From an uncultured Pseudomonadota bacterium (GTDB lineage: Bacteria > Lernaellota > Lernaellaia > Lernaellales > Lernaellaceae), in assembly GCA_937967875.1 (NCBI GenBank), contig CALBTQ010000691.1:1-11871 (forward strand): DNA of 11,871 nt. The letters are read 5' to 3'. The notes under the pieces were generated by a model. It was not told the DNA's origin and did not search any database. It saw nothing but the letters and a program-made list of their open reading frames with translations. Of the stretch, positions 1 to 8,565 are shown piece after piece. Positions within the stretch are counted from its first letter, which is position 1; each line of letters opens with the position of its first letter. The translations under genes were made by a program, and so were the position numbers.

Positions 1-52
1 CATACGATATCGTATTCGGTGACTGGAGTTCAGACGTGGTCTCTTCCGATCT
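1..52 (+). other. Illumina TruSeq-type i7 adapter remnant (artefact)
   Basis: The first 52 bases are not genomic. Positions 19-52 match the TruSeq read-2 adapter (GTGACTGGAGTTCAGACGTG... ending CTCTTCCGATCT) with only a TG to GT change in the middle. Positions 1-10 match the end of the P7 flow-cell sequence (CATACGAGAT) with one mismatch. Positions 11-18 (CGTATTCG) lie exactly where an 8-base index belongs. The biological insert starts at 53, immediately after GATCT. Any reading frame crossing 52/53 is artificial. Confidence 0.97.
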
Positions 53-1474
53 AGCGCGACGGCGGGCGTGGTATTCGGCCTGTACCTGCTGGATCGCGCG
101 TATTCCCAACGGACAAACTGGCTCGCACTCGCAGCCGGGCTCTGTTGGGGGCTGGCCTGGTGGACCGTGCCGGGCGCGGCGCTGCCGATCGTCGCGGCGG
201 GCATTCCGCTGCTGGAAGGACGGCGTGGCGAAGACACTCTCCGGCACATTTTCCCGGTGATGATGGCCGGATTCTTCGCGCTGTTCGTTCCGCTGACGAT
301 CGTCCGCTATGCCGCCGAACTGCCCGCGCTGTCGCCCGGTCTGCCGGCGGCGGATTTGCTCGGCTCGACGGCGATGATCCTGGCCGCGGCGGGCAGCGCA
401 CTGTTGGTTCTGCCCGGCGTACTCTCGTGGAAACGCGTATCGCTGTTCGACCGCAGCGCCTGGTGGATGGGCCTGGTCGCGCTCGGGTTGATCGTCACCG
501 GCAGCCCGACGCTGCGCGAAACGGCCGTGGGCGTGGCCGCCGCCATGTTGGGCTGGTCGACCGCCGTGCGTCTGGACGCGCTGCTGCCGTCGGCGACGGA
601 TACGAATGACCGGCGCCGGTACGTCGTGCCGCTGGTGTTGATCGTCGCGACTGTCGGCGGACCGGCGTTCGCCTATCGCACGCTGAACGAGGCGGATCGT
701 CACTGCGCCGCGCGGGTCGAAGCGTTGCGCCGGCTGGACATCGGCGAAGGCGTGTTCGGCGGGGGCATGGCAATGAATTTCCTGCTGAGCAGCGAGCGCA
801 ACGTCGCCTCGTTCGCCGACCTCTCGCCGCGCGAGCAAAGCATCGCCGAGCGCGACGGTCTGGCGAGCCTGCTGCGCGACAAGAAAATCGTCGGGATCGT
901 TCTGGATCGCCGCCGCGACGATCCGCGTTGGAGCGAAGAGCTGGACCGCGATTGGATGGCCACGCGGCTGCTGGACAACGGCGTATTTGTCGCCTACCGG
1001 CTGGAGGACGTGTTCCCGACCGACCAGCAGCAATTCGTCGAATGGAGCAAACTCGATCCGCCGTGGCCGCGACAGGGGCGCATCGTCAATCACGAAACGC
1101 CGGCGCGGCTCGAGCTGATCGGCCAACCGCACGCGAGCGAGCCTTACGTGCCGGGCATCGACCGGCGGGTGCTGGTCGAACTGACCGACGAACCGGGCGG
1201 CGCGGACGTTTATCAGGTCGTCATCGACTGCTTCGATCAGCAAGAAGGCTTGCTGTGGCAACACCATGAGACGATCGATTTATCCGAGAGCGTCGCCGGG
1301 CCCGGCGTGCGCCTGGCGCAGATCGCCCTGGAGCGCAGCAAGCGCAGCGACGGCAAAGTGACGATCGTACCGCCGATGATCCAGCAGATCGCCACGGTGC
1401 GCATCGGCGCCGCGCCGAAAAATTCCCCGGAACGCAAGCTGACCGTATTGGCAAGGCTGCCGCTTTGGTGGTAG
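53..1474 (+). CDS. Polytopic membrane protein, possibly GT-C/GT39-like glycosyltransferase (5' partial)
   Basis: The frame is open from the adapter junction at 53 (first codons read S-A-T-A-G-V-V-F-G-L) to TAG at 1472-1474, giving 473 visible residues. The true start is off the contig, and the GTG at 68 is simply an internal valine. About the first 200 visible residues hold some seven hydrophobic segments (for example WLALAAGLCWGLAWW and IFPVMMAGFFALFVPLTIV). The remaining ~270 residues are soluble, with no motif I recognise. Many-spanning membrane half plus soluble C-terminal half is the layout of bacterial GT-C/GT39 family enzymes, which transfer sugars from polyprenyl-phosphate donors on the periplasmic face. 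The catalytic N-terminal loop is missing, so this family call is inference from architecture and from the GT39-like neighbour downstream. The gene ends 9 bp before that neighbour and its stop overlaps the neighbour's ribosome binding site, suggesting one operon. Confidence 0.75.
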   Translation, partial: SATAGVVFGLYLLDRAYSQRTNWLALAAGLCWGLAWWTVPGAALPIVAAGIPLLEGRRGEDTLRHIFPVMMAGFFALFVPLTIVRYAAELPALSPGLPAADLLGSTAMILAAAGSALLVLPGVLSWKRVSLFDRSAWWMGLVALGLIVTGSPTLRETAVGVAAAMLGWSTAVRLDALLPSATDTNDRRRYVVPLVLIVATVGGPAFAYRTLNEADRHCAARVEALRRLDIGEGVFGGGMAMNFLLSSERNVASFADLSPREQSIAERDGLASLLRDKKIVGIVLDRRRDDPRWSEELDRDWMATRLLDNGVFVAYRLEDVFPTDQQQFVEWSKLDPPWPRQGRIVNHETPARLELIGQPHASEPYVPGIDRRVLVELTDEPGGADVYQVVIDCFDQQEGLLWQHHETIDLSESVAGPGVRLAQIALERSKRSDGKVTIVPPMIQQIATVRIGAAPKNSPERKLTVLARLPLWW

Positions 1475-1483
1475 GGTCAACCG

Positions 1484-2980
1484 ATGCGCAAACAATTGAA
1501 AAGAGAAACATTATACTTCTGGGGAATCATCGCCCTGACGCTGGGTTTGCGCCTGTTCTTCTATCATCAATTCGGCAACATCTTCTCCCATGAAGGCGAG
1601 AGCTACAGCAAGATCAATCTCGCGCGCGGCTGGGTTTACGGCGGCATGCCCTACCCCGACCCCAATTTCGGCCCGCTGCACACCTGGCTGATTTACGCGT
1701 TGTATTGGCTGTTCGGCGATTGGGTGACGCCGCTGCGGTTGTTCGGCGTGATCGTGGGCACGTTCAGCGTCGCGTTTTTTTACGGTGCGCTGCGCGAGGA
1801 ACTGGGCACGAAGGAAGCGCTGTTCGGCGGCCTGCTTTACGCCGCCTTCCCCATGCATCTACGCGCCAGCCCGACGGGGATTGCCGAAACGCCGTACATC
1901 TTCTTCCTGACGATGGGTTTGTACGCGTTTTTGCGCCTGCGCAATCGCGAGCAGGATCAGTGGTTCAATACAATCGTCGCGGCCGTCGGCTTCACCGGGG
2001 CGGGCATGCTGCGTTACGAAGCGTGGCTGTTCCTGCCGGTGTTGTGCTTGCTGCTGCTGTTGAAACGCAAGATCGTCGCCACCTTCGTCTTCGGCGCACT
2101 ATGTTCGCTTTTTCCCCTCGTGCATATGTACGAAACGTATAAACTGACCGGCGATCCGACGAACTTCTCGAAGGTCGCCGCCACCATCGCGCATCAATAC
2201 ATGCCGTGGGTGTACAGCGATTTCGAGCGGCTGACCGGCTGGTCGGTGAACATCTTTTACGGCGTGGGCGCGCCGGTCGCGGCGCTGCTATTGATCGGCC
2301 TGATCTACAGCCTGTACAAACGCCAGGGGTGGATCTTCGCGGCGATCCTCGCGGCGCCGTTCGCGGTGGTGCATTACAAGTCCTACACCAACACGATGGA
2401 CCCCTCGCTGGAGCGCTACTCGCTGTCGTTCGCCACGCTGCTGCTGCCCTACGCGGCGTTGCTCCTGGCCCGCATGCACGACTGGCTATGCTCGCACCGG
2501 CCGGAATTCGTGCACGTATTGACGGCGGCGGTGCTGATCATCGCCGGCTACCAAGTGAATCTGGGATACGCACAGGCGCAGAAAAACCAGTTTCCGATCG
2601 ACATCCAGAACGTCGTGAAGTGGCTGCGCAACAACTCATCCGACAAGGATCGAGTGCTGGCCGACAAGCAGTTTCACCCGTACGTGGTGATCGAGAGCGG
2701 CTTGGAACACGAAAATTTCGTCAGCATCGAATGGGAAGCGGGCACCGATAAAATCCAGGAGAACGCGCTTGAACGGATGTTGACCGAAAAGACGCCGACG
2801 ATCGTCATCCTGGATTACACCTTCGCCAACATCCCGCACGTCAATTCGAACCTCGACGCCTTCCCGATTCCGAAAGACGAAAACCGGGCCACCTTCCACG
2901 GCCTGGAGTTCGTCAAGGAATTTCAGGAAGGCAACTACGCCGTCTTCCGCGTCGTCAAGCCGCCGGCGAGCCGGCCATGA
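1484..2980 (+). CDS. GT39/PMT_2-like membrane glycosyltransferase
   Basis: This 498-residue protein has a short basic N-terminus, a first membrane segment (about 11-27), then a periplasmic loop with the acidic pair E37-G-E39 in HEGESY. Next comes GGMPYPDPNFGPLHTWL (53-69), which resembles the Py...d...pPl pattern after the first helix in PMT_2/ArnT-like GT-C enzymes. Further hydrophobic segments follow to about 360, including the LERY stretch near 309-312, and then a soluble C-terminal domain of ~135 residues. GT39-like enzymes use polyprenyl-phosphate-linked sugars to glycosylate proteins, lipids or polymers at the outer face of the inner membrane. The acceptor cannot be read from sequence. 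The ATG at 1484 is supported by AGGG at 1473-1476, seven bases upstream. The stop overlaps the next gene's ATG by four bases (ATGA), implying translational coupling to the SGNH hydrolase. Family is fairly sure, substrate unknown. Confidence 0.78.
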   Translation: MRKQLKRETLYFWGIIALTLGLRLFFYHQFGNIFSHEGESYSKINLARGWVYGGMPYPDPNFGPLHTWLIYALYWLFGDWVTPLRLFGVIVGTFSVAFFYGALREELGTKEALFGGLLYAAFPMHLRASPTGIAETPYIFFLTMGLYAFLRLRNREQDQWFNTIVAAVGFTGAGMLRYEAWLFLPVLCLLLLLKRKIVATFVFGALCSLFPLVHMYETYKLTGDPTNFSKVAATIAHQYMPWVYSDFERLTGWSVNIFYGVGAPVAALLLIGLIYSLYKRQGWIFAAILAAPFAVVHYKSYTNTMDPSLERYSLSFATLLLPYAALLLARMHDWLCSHRPEFVHVLTAAVLIIAGYQVNLGYAQAQKNQFPIDIQNVVKWLRNNSSDKDRVLADKQFHPYVVIESGLEHENFVSIEWEAGTDKIQENALERMLTEKTPTIVILDYTFANIPHVNSNLDAFPIPKDENRATFHGLEFVKEFQEGNYAVFRVVKPPASRP

Positions 2981-3912
2981 GACGGTGGCGCCGGAAACAC
3001 ACGCGCAACTTATTGTTCGGACTGATCGTTACGGTCGGTTTGCTGGTTGCTTTCGAAGCGACGCTGCGCGCAGTCGATTATCGCGGCGATCCGGGCGTGG
3101 CCGATTTCCGCTTCCGGCTCGGTGACGTGGTGGTCGAAGGCAAGCCGGATCCCATTCGTTTCTGGAAAATCGAGGGCAATGATCCGCATTTCAACGACTA
3201 CGATCCGCGCATCATCTGCATGGCCGATTCGGTGCTGGTGGTCGATGTCAATAAATCCTATGCCGCGTTTTTGCCCAAAGCGTTGCACGAGGCCGGCTAC
3301 ACGAAGTCGGTGCAGGTTTTCAACGCCGGCGTCTCGGGCTACACCTCGTATCAGGGACGACGCTACCTGGAGCATGAACTACGGCAATATCATCCGGCGA
3401 TCGTGACCGTCGAGTTCGGCTGGAACGACCACATGGACAGCGGCATCGGCATCAGCGATCACCAGGCCCGTGTGCCCTCGTCCGCCGTTTTGTTCCTCCA
3501 GAAAAGACTGGCCTTCCTGCGCACCTATCGCCTGCTGCGCACCACGATGAAACCGCGCTCGAAGCCGGCCGGCGTCCTGCGCGTGCCGCTGCCGCCGTAC
3601 GAGGAAAACCTGACCGCGATCGTCGAGACGTCGCGGCGCGACAACATCGTGCCGATTCTGATCGTGCCGCCGTACCTGGAACAGAACAACACCGATCAGT
3701 CGCTCCATATAAAGTACATCGACGCCACCCGCGCGGTGATCGCCCGCACCGGTGCGATCGGCATCGACCTAGTCGAACAATTCCGCACGCGCCCCGATTT
3801 TTTCTTCTTTCCCGAAATCGATTGCGTCCATTTCAACGAGCACGGCGCGGCGTTGATCGCCAAGACGCTGGCGCAGACAATCGTCGAAAAACGGCTGCTG
3901 GACGGCAATTAG
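2977..3912 (+). CDS. Membrane-anchored SGNH/GDSL-family hydrolase with altered block I
   Basis: The 311-residue protein has a basic N-terminus and one hydrophobic segment (about 11-27), so it is probably anchored in the inner membrane and faces the periplasm. The SGNH blocks appear in order: the serine in MADS (S85, normally GDS), block II glycine in NAGVSGY (G118), block III GWND (G148, N150), and block V D282-x-x-H285 in DCVHFNEHG. The Ser, Asp and His needed for catalysis are therefore present, but the block I glycine is alanine and the usual T-x-G after the serine is absent (VLVVD). SGNH proteins are esterases, lipases or O-acetyl transferases/esterases acting on lipids or surface glycans. 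Coupling by a 4-bp ATGA overlap to a GT39-like glycosyltransferase favours a role in acylating or deacylating an exported glycan, which is inference. The start is fixed by the overlap. Confidence 0.82.
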   Translation: MRRWRRKHTRNLLFGLIVTVGLLVAFEATLRAVDYRGDPGVADFRFRLGDVVVEGKPDPIRFWKIEGNDPHFNDYDPRIICMADSVLVVDVNKSYAAFLPKALHEAGYTKSVQVFNAGVSGYTSYQGRRYLEHELRQYHPAIVTVEFGWNDHMDSGIGISDHQARVPSSAVLFLQKRLAFLRTYRLLRTTMKPRSKPAGVLRVPLPPYEENLTAIVETSRRDNIVPILIVPPYLEQNNTDQSLHIKYIDATRAVIARTGAIGIDLVEQFRTRPDFFFFPEIDCVHFNEHGAALIAKTLAQTIVEKRLLDGN

Positions 3913-3944
3913 CGCCATCCTGTTGAGACTAAAAAGCATTTGCG

Positions 3945-3972
3945 TTGACAAGCGACGGTGGATGTCTATAAT
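3945..3972 (+). promoter_or_regulatory. Sigma70-type promoter of metK
   Basis: A perfect -35 box TTGACA (3945-3950) and a perfect -10 box TATAAT (3967-3972) are separated by 16 bases. They lie in the 107-bp gap between the SGNH hydrolase stop and the metK start. Transcription should begin near 3979, leaving a leader of about 40 nt. That leader is too short for a SAM riboswitch and shows no obvious regulatory structure beyond the ribosome binding site. The strong consensus fits a constitutively expressed housekeeping gene. Confidence 0.88.
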
Positions 3973-4007
3973 CTGCCGATCGAATGTTGGTTGAATTTCC
4001 CTCAGTT

Positions 4008-4013
4008 GGAGGA
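4008..4013 (+). promoter_or_regulatory. metK ribosome binding site (fixes the start)
   Basis: GGAGGA lies six bases upstream of the ATG at 4020. An in-frame ATG at 3984 would add 12 residues but has no Shine-Dalgarno and sits only about 12 bases after the -10 box, almost at the predicted transcript start. Known MetK proteins begin just before the [13 protein letters not shown] motif, which also favours 4020. Confidence 0.9.
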
Positions 4014-4019
4014 AGCGAT

Positions 4020-5180
4020 ATGTCCCAAAAGAACTTCCTGTTCACGTCCGAATCGGTGACCGAGGGCCACCCCGACAAGATCGCCGATCAAATCTCGGAT
4101 TCAGTTCTCGACGCCATCATCAAAGACGATCCGACCAGTCGCGTCGCTTGCGAAACGTTGGTCACCACCGGCATGGCGGTTATCGCCGGCGAAATCACCA
4201 CCAACACTTACGTCCACATGCCCCAGGTCGTGCGCGATACGATTCGCGAAATCGGGTACAACGACTCGAACATGGGTTTCGACTGGGAGACCTGCGCGGT
4301 GATTACCAGCATCGATCGCCAGAGCCCGGACATTTCACAGGGCGTCACCGCCGGCGAGGGCCTGCACGAAGAACAGGGCGCCGGCGACCAGGGCATCATG
4401 TTCGGTTACGCGGTGAACGAAACCGCCACGCTGATGCCCGCGCCGATTTTCTACGCACATAAACTGACCGAAGGGTTGTCGTTGGCGCGCAAGGAAGGCC
4501 GTTTGAATTTCCTGCGTCCCGACGGCAAGAGCCAGGTTTCGGTGGAATACGTCGACAACCAACCGGTGCGCATTCACACGGTGGTCATCGCCACGCAGCA
4601 TTCGCCGCGCGTGACCTACGACGAGATCGTCGAGGGCGTCAAAAATGAAGTTATTTTCAAATCACTGCCGGCCGAACTGCTCGACGACAAGACGATCTAT
4701 CACATCAACGCCACCGGGCGGTTCGTCATCGGCGGTCCGCAGGGCGACTGCGGTCTGACCGGGCGCAAGATCGTCGTGGACACCTACGGCGGCATGGGCC
4801 GGCACGGCGGCGGCGCTTTCTCGGGCAAGGATCCGAGCAAGGTGGACCGCAGCGCAAGCTACATGGCGCGCTACATCGCGAAAAACGTGGTCGCGGCGGG
4901 GCTGGCGCATCGCTGCGAAGTGCAACTCGGCTACGTGATCGGCGTGGCCGATCCGGTCAGCGTGTACGTCGACACCTTCGGCACGCACAACGTCGACCCG
5001 GACAAGATCGCCCTGGCCATCCGCGACGTGTTCCCGCTCAAGCCGGCGGAGATCATTCGCCACCTGGATCTGCTGCAGCCGATTTACAAGAAAACGGCCG
5101 CCTACGGTCACTTCGGGCGCGAGATTTTCAGTTGGGAAAAAACCGACAAAATCGAGGATCTGAAAAAGGCCGTCCGGTAG
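4020..5180 (+). CDS. metK: S-adenosylmethionine synthetase (methionine adenosyltransferase)
   Basis: MetK makes SAM from methionine and ATP with release of phosphate and pyrophosphate. It acts in the cytosol, usually as a tetramer. From the ATG at 4020 the protein is 386 residues, close to the ~384 of E. coli MetK. The N-terminal ATP-binding motif [11 protein letters not shown] (10-20, H17, D19) is present. So are both family signatures, [11 protein letters not shown] (120-130) and GGGAFSGKD (263-271), along with the [14 protein letters not shown] stretch (276-289) typical of bacterial enzymes. The C-terminus YGHFGRE...WE is also typical. The gene has its own near-consensus promoter and a strong ribosome binding site, and it precedes ahcY by 71 bp, so synthesis and recycling of the methyl donor are neighbours. 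No truncation or unusual residue was seen. Confidence 0.98.
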   Translation: MSQKNFLFTSESVTEGHPDKIADQISDSVLDAIIKDDPTSRVACETLVTTGMAVIAGEITTNTYVHMPQVVRDTIREIGYNDSNMGFDWETCAVITSIDRQSPDISQGVTAGEGLHEEQGAGDQGIMFGYAVNETATLMPAPIFYAHKLTEGLSLARKEGRLNFLRPDGKSQVSVEYVDNQPVRIHTVVIATQHSPRVTYDEIVEGVKNEVIFKSLPAELLDDKTIYHINATGRFVIGGPQGDCGLTGRKIVVDTYGGMGRHGGGAFSGKDPSKVDRSASYMARYIAKNVVAAGLAHRCEVQLGYVIGVADPVSVYVDTFGTHNVDPDKIALAIRDVFPLKPAEIIRHLDLLQPIYKKTAAYGHFGREIFSWEKTDKIEDLKKAVR

Positions 5181-5200
5181 CGAAATCACTTGATGAAACG

Positions 5201-6511
<1,311 letters not shown>

Positions 6512-6538
6512 TTTCACCTTCGGTTCGGAGACACACAG

Positions 6539-7456
6539 ATGAAAGCCTGGATCCGCGCGATTGGATTCTATCGCGGCTTCCTGCTGGTCAGCTTCGTTCC
6601 CACCAGTCTGGGCGCGGCGGTCGCCTTCGCGCAGACGAGCGACATTTCGTGGGGTCTGTTCGCACTGACCATGCTCGCCGTCTGGTGCAGCCACGCGGGC
6701 ACCAACCTGCTCAACGATTATTACGATCACGTGTCGGGCACCGACGACATCAACGAGGTGCGCACGCCCTTTTCCGGCGGCACGCGGGTCATTCAGGAAA
6801 ACATGCTGCCGGCCTGGAAGCTGAAAATCGCCGCGGTGATTTTCTTCGGCATCGGCGCGGTGTTGTTTTTCATCTTGATCAGCCTGACCGGCTGGCCGCT
6901 GTTGCTGCTGGTCGTTTTCGGCCTGGCCAGCGGTTGGTTTTATACCTGGCGGCCGGTGTGGCTGGCCTATCGCGGCTTCGGTGAATTGTTCATTCTGCTC
7001 AACTTCGGTCCGGCGCTGGTCTGGACTGGTTATTACACGCAACTGCGCAGCATCGACCTGACCTCGCTGCTGATCGGCCTAATCGTCGGGCTGTGGGCGG
7101 CAGCGATCATCACAATCAACGAGGTGCCCGATTACGTCGCCGACAAGACGGTCGGGAAAAACAATCTGGTCGTGCGCTTCGGCCCGGCGCTGGGCATCAA
7201 GTTGTGGGCGACGCTGCTGTACGTGGCGCTGGCGCTGCTGGTCGGCGGCGTCTTCACCGGCATCTTGCCGCGGACGGCGGCGCTGGCGATGCTGGTGACG
7301 CCGCTCGTCATCCGCCTGACCGACCGCGCGAGTCGGCCGATCGAGGAAATCGACGAGGTGACCGAGCTGTGCGGCGGCACGATCAAAAGCGAAATCACCG
7401 TGTGGGCGCTGCTGCTGGTCGCCTTGATCGTCACCGGCTTCCAGGGATGGGCCTGA
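6539..7456 (+). CDS. UbiA-family polyprenyltransferase (MenA-like)
   Basis: The protein has 305 residues and about eight or nine membrane segments. Both UbiA aspartate-rich motifs are present: NLLNDYYDHVSGTDD (56-70; N59, D60, D63) and INEVPDYVADKTVGK (193-207; N194, D198, D202). These bind Mg2+ and the prenyl diphosphate. RTPFSGGTRVI (75-85) between them resembles the MenA/MqnP-like branch. Family members attach an isoprenoid chain to an aromatic acceptor (dihydroxynaphthoate, futalosine-pathway intermediates, hydroxybenzoate, protoheme) or to glycerol-lipid acceptors. The acceptor here cannot be read, and no menaquinone head-group genes are in the window. GGAG (6527-6530) lies eight bases before the ATG. 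The stop (TGA 7454-7456) shares one base with the ATG of the geranylgeranyl-reductase-like gene, so the two are likely made together and act on the same prenylated product. Confidence 0.9.
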   Translation: MKAWIRAIGFYRGFLLVSFVPTSLGAAVAFAQTSDISWGLFALTMLAVWCSHAGTNLLNDYYDHVSGTDDINEVRTPFSGGTRVIQENMLPAWKLKIAAVIFFGIGAVLFFILISLTGWPLLLLVVFGLASGWFYTWRPVWLAYRGFGELFILLNFGPALVWTGYYTQLRSIDLTSLLIGLIVGLWAAAIITINEVPDYVADKTVGKNNLVVRFGPALGIKLWATLLYVALALLVGGVFTGILPRTAALAMLVTPLVIRLTDRASRPIEEIDEVTELCGGTIKSEITVWALLLVALIVTGFQGWA

Positions 7457-8565
7457 TGCGCATCGCGATCGTCGGCGCGGGTCCGGCCGGTTCCTACTGC
7501 GCCTCCCTCCTCGCCCGCCAAGGGGCCGACGTCACCCTCTTCGATCGACAAGCAACCGCCTGGGAGAAGCCTTGCGGCGGAGGCGTGCCGCCCAAAGTGC
7601 GCGAGCGTTTCGCCGAGGTGCTGGCCTACGACGGGCCGCGCCGGGCGGTGGACGTCGGCGTTTTCACCTCGCCGTCGGGCTTGCCGGTGCGCTTGCAAAG
7701 CGGGCGGCCGATGTGGATCATCGAGCGCAAGCTCTTCGACGGCTATCTGCGCGAGTTGGCCAAGCAAACCGGCGCGAAATTCATTCATCAACGCATCCGC
7801 CGCGTCGAGCAAGCGGGCCGCGAGGTCGTGCTGCACGGCGCGCACGAATATCGTTTCGATTTCGTCATCGGCGCGGACGGCTGTTTTTCGGTGGTGCGGC
7901 GCGACCTGCTCGGGCCGATCCCCAAGCATCTGGTCAGCATGACCGTCGGGTATTTCATCGAAGCGCAACAGACCGAGGCGGTCACCTGGTTCCTGCCCAA
8001 ACCGGGGTACGTGTGGGCGTACCCGCGCCCCGACCACATTTGCCTGGGCGGCGGGTCGAGCGATCCGACTTTGGACATGTGGGCCGAGGTCGAGCGCATC
8101 CGCGTCGCACATTATCCGACCGCAGTTGTGCGGCAGAAGTGGGCCGCGCCGATTCCGTTCATCCGCGATCCGTCGTTCTTTCGCAGACCGACGACCGGAG
8201 CGAACTTCGCGGTGATCGGCGACGCCGCCGGGCACGTGGACGCGTTGACCGGCGAAGGCATTTTGTATGCGCTGTGGGGCGGCGCGCTGCTGGCGCAGGC
8301 ATTGCCGGCGGGCGACCATCGCCATTACGAAGTGGCGTGGCACGACGCCTACGGGCGCGAGTTGGAGAAGACGAGCGATCTGTCGGCGCGCTTTTACGAT
8401 CCGCGCACGATGGAGCGCGTGTTCGGCGTCGCCGCGCGCAGCGCCACCTTGCGGCGCTATTTGATGGACATCATGACCGATCAACCCAGCTACCTGGAAA
8501 CCGGGCGCATGTTCATGCGGCGCCTGCCGATGATCGGCCTTGATCTGTTGCGGAGTCTGTGGTGA
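7456..8565 (+). CDS. Geranylgeranyl-reductase-family FAD-dependent oxidoreductase
   Basis: The 369-residue flavoprotein begins with the FAD dinucleotide-binding motif GAGPAG (7-12). It has the family motif KPCGGGVPPK (38-47), the R91-x-x-F-D segment, the second FAD motif IGADG (138-142), PGYVWAYP (183-190), which matches the P-x-x-Y-x-W-x-F-P substrate motif, and GDAAGHVDALTGEGI (255-269) contacting the FAD. Relatives reduce double bonds in geranylgeranyl chains of chlorophyll, archaeal lipids or menaquinone (such as mycobacterial MenJ). Its start overlaps the UbiA stop (TGATG), suggesting it saturates the chain attached by that enzyme; this is inference. A halogenase or hydroxylase of the same superfamily is less likely given the specific motifs. 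The ATG at 7456 is preferred over 7447 because AGGG (7443-7446) is correctly spaced only for 7456. No membrane segments; probably peripheral to the membrane. Confidence 0.88.
   Translation: MRIAIVGAGPAGSYCASLLARQGADVTLFDRQATAWEKPCGGGVPPKVRERFAEVLAYDGPRRAVDVGVFTSPSGLPVRLQSGRPMWIIERKLFDGYLRELAKQTGAKFIHQRIRRVEQAGREVVLHGAHEYRFDFVIGADGCFSVVRRDLLGPIPKHLVSMTVGYFIEAQQTEAVTWFLPKPGYVWAYPRPDHICLGGGSSDPTLDMWAEVERIRVAHYPTAVVRQKWAAPIPFIRDPSFFRRPTTGANFAVIGDAAGHVDALTGEGILYALWGGALLAQALPAGDHRHYEVAWHDAYGRELEKTSDLSARFYDPRTMERVFGVAARSATLRRYLMDIMTDQPSYLETGRMFMRRLPMIGLDLLRSLW

Noticed and set aside
36..260. Small plus-strand open frame at the left end
   Set aside because: It starts inside adapter sequence and lies out of frame with the membrane protein that explains the region.
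3973..4019. SAM riboswitch in the metK leader
   Set aside because: The predicted leader is only about 40 nt and lacks paired elements long enough for any SAM riboswitch class I know.
3984..4019. Upstream in-frame ATG as the metK start
   Set aside because: It has no ribosome binding site and lies nearly at the predicted transcription start. The 4020 ATG has an ideal GGAGGA and gives the usual MetK N-terminus.
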